Assembly: GCA_947471745.1 (NCBI GenBank)
Contig: CANJKZ010000008.1
Span: 2,644,001 to 2,708,000, forward strand
DNA from: Closterium sp. Naga37s-1
Lineage: Eukaryota > Streptophyta > Zygnematophyceae > Desmidiales > Closteriaceae
Direction of reading: 5' to 3'
DNA: 64,000 bases
Within the stretch, counting starts at the first letter, position 1. The number at the start of each line of letters is the position of its first letter. Of the stretch, positions 62,439 to 64,000 are shown piece by piece. The notes beneath the pieces were generated by a model. The model was not told the origin of the DNA and did not search any database. It was given only the letters and a program-made list of their open reading frames with translations. Position numbers and translations under genes: made by a program.

Positions 62439-64000
62439 TGTCAGAATAACTATGCAGAAATGATTGGATTAGCAAGAGTTGGGGTACAAGTACTAACCCT
62501 AGAAGTGCTGTACCCCATAAGGAGTGCCCCACTATAGCCTACAAGTAAGATTGTACTTTGACACACCCCCATAGGCTAAGTGGGGGACAACAAGACGGTC
62601 ACAAGACCAGTAAAGCAAGACAACTGAGCAAAGCAAAGCAAAGCTCAGGGTGGATCTCAAGGACACCACACAATCTGAGCACAAGCAAGCGGCCACAAGG
62701 CCAGTTCACATGCAGAGTTATAATAGCAAGGCAGTACACTGATCACAACCTAGCAAGAGGAAACATGCAGGTATAAATATAGATATCAGTGTACAACAAG
62801 TGCAAGATCAAGAGACAAGCAGGTGAGGTAGAACGGGCAGAAGCCCAAGAGCAGTGCAAAAACGCTGAAGATCACCAGACCCGAGGGCCTTGGTGAAGAC
62901 ATCAGCAGTGTTGGCCCGAGAGGCCACGTAAGAAAGACGAAGCTGACCACGCTGCTGCAGCTCTCGAGCAAGAAAGTAGCAAAGAGCAATGTGCTTCGTT
63001 CTGTGCTCCGGTCTCTGCTCCCGACACAAGGCAAGCATGGCCTTGTTGTCGACGTACAGAACTGGAGGAGAACGAGGCCGCTCCCCCAAGTCGGCCAGCA
63101 GGTAGGTCAGCCAGCGTAGCTCCTGTGCAGCCATGGCCCCAGCGTAGATCTCGGCCACACAGCTGGAACCAAGCACAGAAGAAGAACGAGTGGACCTCCA
63201 CGAGACAGAACCAGAGCCAAGACTGAAGGTGTAACCCTGTGACGAACGCTGAGTCGCCTGGTCGTCGGCCCAAGAAGCGTCGGAGTGTCCTGTGAGTACC
63301 ACTGAACCCTGTCCTCCAAGCACAAGCCCCATGCCCGATGTACTGCACAAGTAATGCAGTACCCTCTTCGCAGCATCAAAGTGCACCTTTCGGTGTCTAT
63401 CGGGAGCCACGTAGCGAGCCAGGAGGCTGAGAGGGTACGCGAGGTCAGGTCGTGTGCACGTCATCAGGTACATGAGGCAACCCACAAGCTCTGGGTACAG
63501 ACCACTCGGCTCTACGGACTCGTCCGAAAGTGGAGTTGAGAGCGAGTGGCCGGTAGACAGAGGAGTGGGCTGTGGCGAGGAGTACTGGAAGCCGAAGCGC
63601 CGAAGGACCTGGTGCACCATGTGTGAGTGAGTCAGGGTGATGGTGCGCCGTACTCTGTCCCGGGTGATCTGCAAGCCAAGATAGCTACGCAACTCACCCA
63701 CGTCAGTGCAGGTGTGTCTCTCCTGCAGCTCCGCCTTCACTAGGGCCAGCGCCTCAGTGTCAGCAGTAGCAAAAACCAAGTCGTCGACGTACACGAGAAC
63801 GTAGAACGGCGGCAGGGTAGTGTCGGAGCGTAGAAACAACGACGGGTTAGCAAAGGAAGGAGCAAACCCAAGAGCCGCAAGTGTAGTCCTCAGTGTGTCG
63901 TGCCACTCTCGGGGCGCCTGGCGGAGACCGTAGACTGGCCGTCAGAGGCTCCACTGGGTACTCGCAGGAAACGACCCAGTCAAGCCAGGTGGGCGGCGCA
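62439..64000 (-). mobile_element. Copia element D, 3' part, runs off the window
   Basis: The 3' LTR is 62439-62563 (125 bp; on the minus strand TGTCAAAG...TGACA), with the purine tract TATGGGGGTG next to it at 62564-62573. RT-RNase H follows toward higher coordinates, and the 5' part lies outside the window. It is arranged tail-to-tail with element B; only 36 bp separate the two LTRs. Confidence 0.9.
62808..63839 (-). CDS. pol: Copia D reverse transcriptase-RNase H (partial)
   Basis: A 343-codon frame from the thumb side of the RT (FYVLVYVDDLVFATADTEAL) through RNase H (TGHSDASWADDQATQR, ASRANTADVFTKAL) to the natural C-terminus LPHLLVS. Coding similarity continues to 64000 (upstream on the minus strand), but small differences from elements A and B near 63940 suggest a frameshift, so the polyprotein may be broken. 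Similarity is highest to element B. Confidence 0.9.
   Translation of the reverse strand: MFLRSDTTLPPFYVLVYVDDLVFATADTEALALVKAELQERHTCTDVGELRSYLGLQITRDRVRRTITLTHSHMVHQVLRRFGFQYSSPQPTPLSTGHSLSTPLSDESVEPSGLYPELVGCLMYLMTCTRPDLAYPLSLLARYVAPDRHRKVHFDAAKRVLHYLCSTSGMGLVLGGQGSVVLTGHSDASWADDQATQRSSQGYTFSLGSGSVSWRSTRSSSVLGSSCVAEIYAGAMAAQELRWLTYLLADLGERPRSPPVLYVDNKAMLALCREQRPEHRTKHIALCYFLARELQQRGQLRLSYVASRANTADVFTKALGSGDLQRFCTALGLLPVLPHLLVS

Overview
The window looks like nuclear DNA of a green plant or, more likely, a streptophyte alga. The host genes are split by GT-AG introns with pyrimidine-rich 3' ends. One encodes a ClpB disaggregase closest to the plastid CLPB3 type, and another a plant/cyanobacterial-type alkaline/neutral invertase (GH100). 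The repeat fraction consists of copia, gypsy and L1-type retroelements. The species cannot be named from sequence alone.

Layout. 1-2.0 kb: a short non-autonomous LTR element with a target duplication. 2.9-15.5 kb: a full-length minus-strand L1-type LINE bounded by a 17-bp target duplication, carrying in its 5' UTR a very young, intact copia element (9667-14949) with identical 553-bp LTRs. 15.5-23.5 kb: ClpB, 11 exons, 1,031 codons, plus strand. 24.2-28.0 kb: an MTR3/RRP41L-like exosome ring subunit, 6 exons, 261 codons, plus strand. 28.4-29.7 kb: an unrecognised secreted protein, minus strand. 30.9-35.8 kb: an S41-family peptidase-like gene, minus strand, apparently broken. 36.9-42.4 kb: the neutral invertase, 7 exons, 719 codons, minus strand. 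43.8-64 kb: nested retroelements, comprising a degenerate gypsy element holding a copia solo LTR, a copia copy with two amber codons, a gag-less degenerate copia copy containing an hAT-type MITE, and a third copia copy on the minus strand that runs off the end.

The most unusual signal is in the host genes. ClpB, the exosome gene, the invertase and the peptidase gene all contain partial copies of their own exons, about 34 in total, next to the real exon. Extra 5' halves carry the acceptor site and lie upstream; extra 3' halves carry the donor site and lie downstream. Choosing one copy of each exon gives uninterrupted reading frames with perfect phase for three genes. In several copies nearly all differences from the real exon are synonymous, which is not expected of dead duplicates. 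In three genes a roughly 20-bp palindrome (TTTTGAGRCGYCTCAAAA type) lies at or beside a duplication junction.

The host genes act in different processes (plastid proteostasis, RNA decay, sucrose cleavage, secreted proteins) and do not form a pathway. No rRNA, tRNA or CRISPR array was seen.
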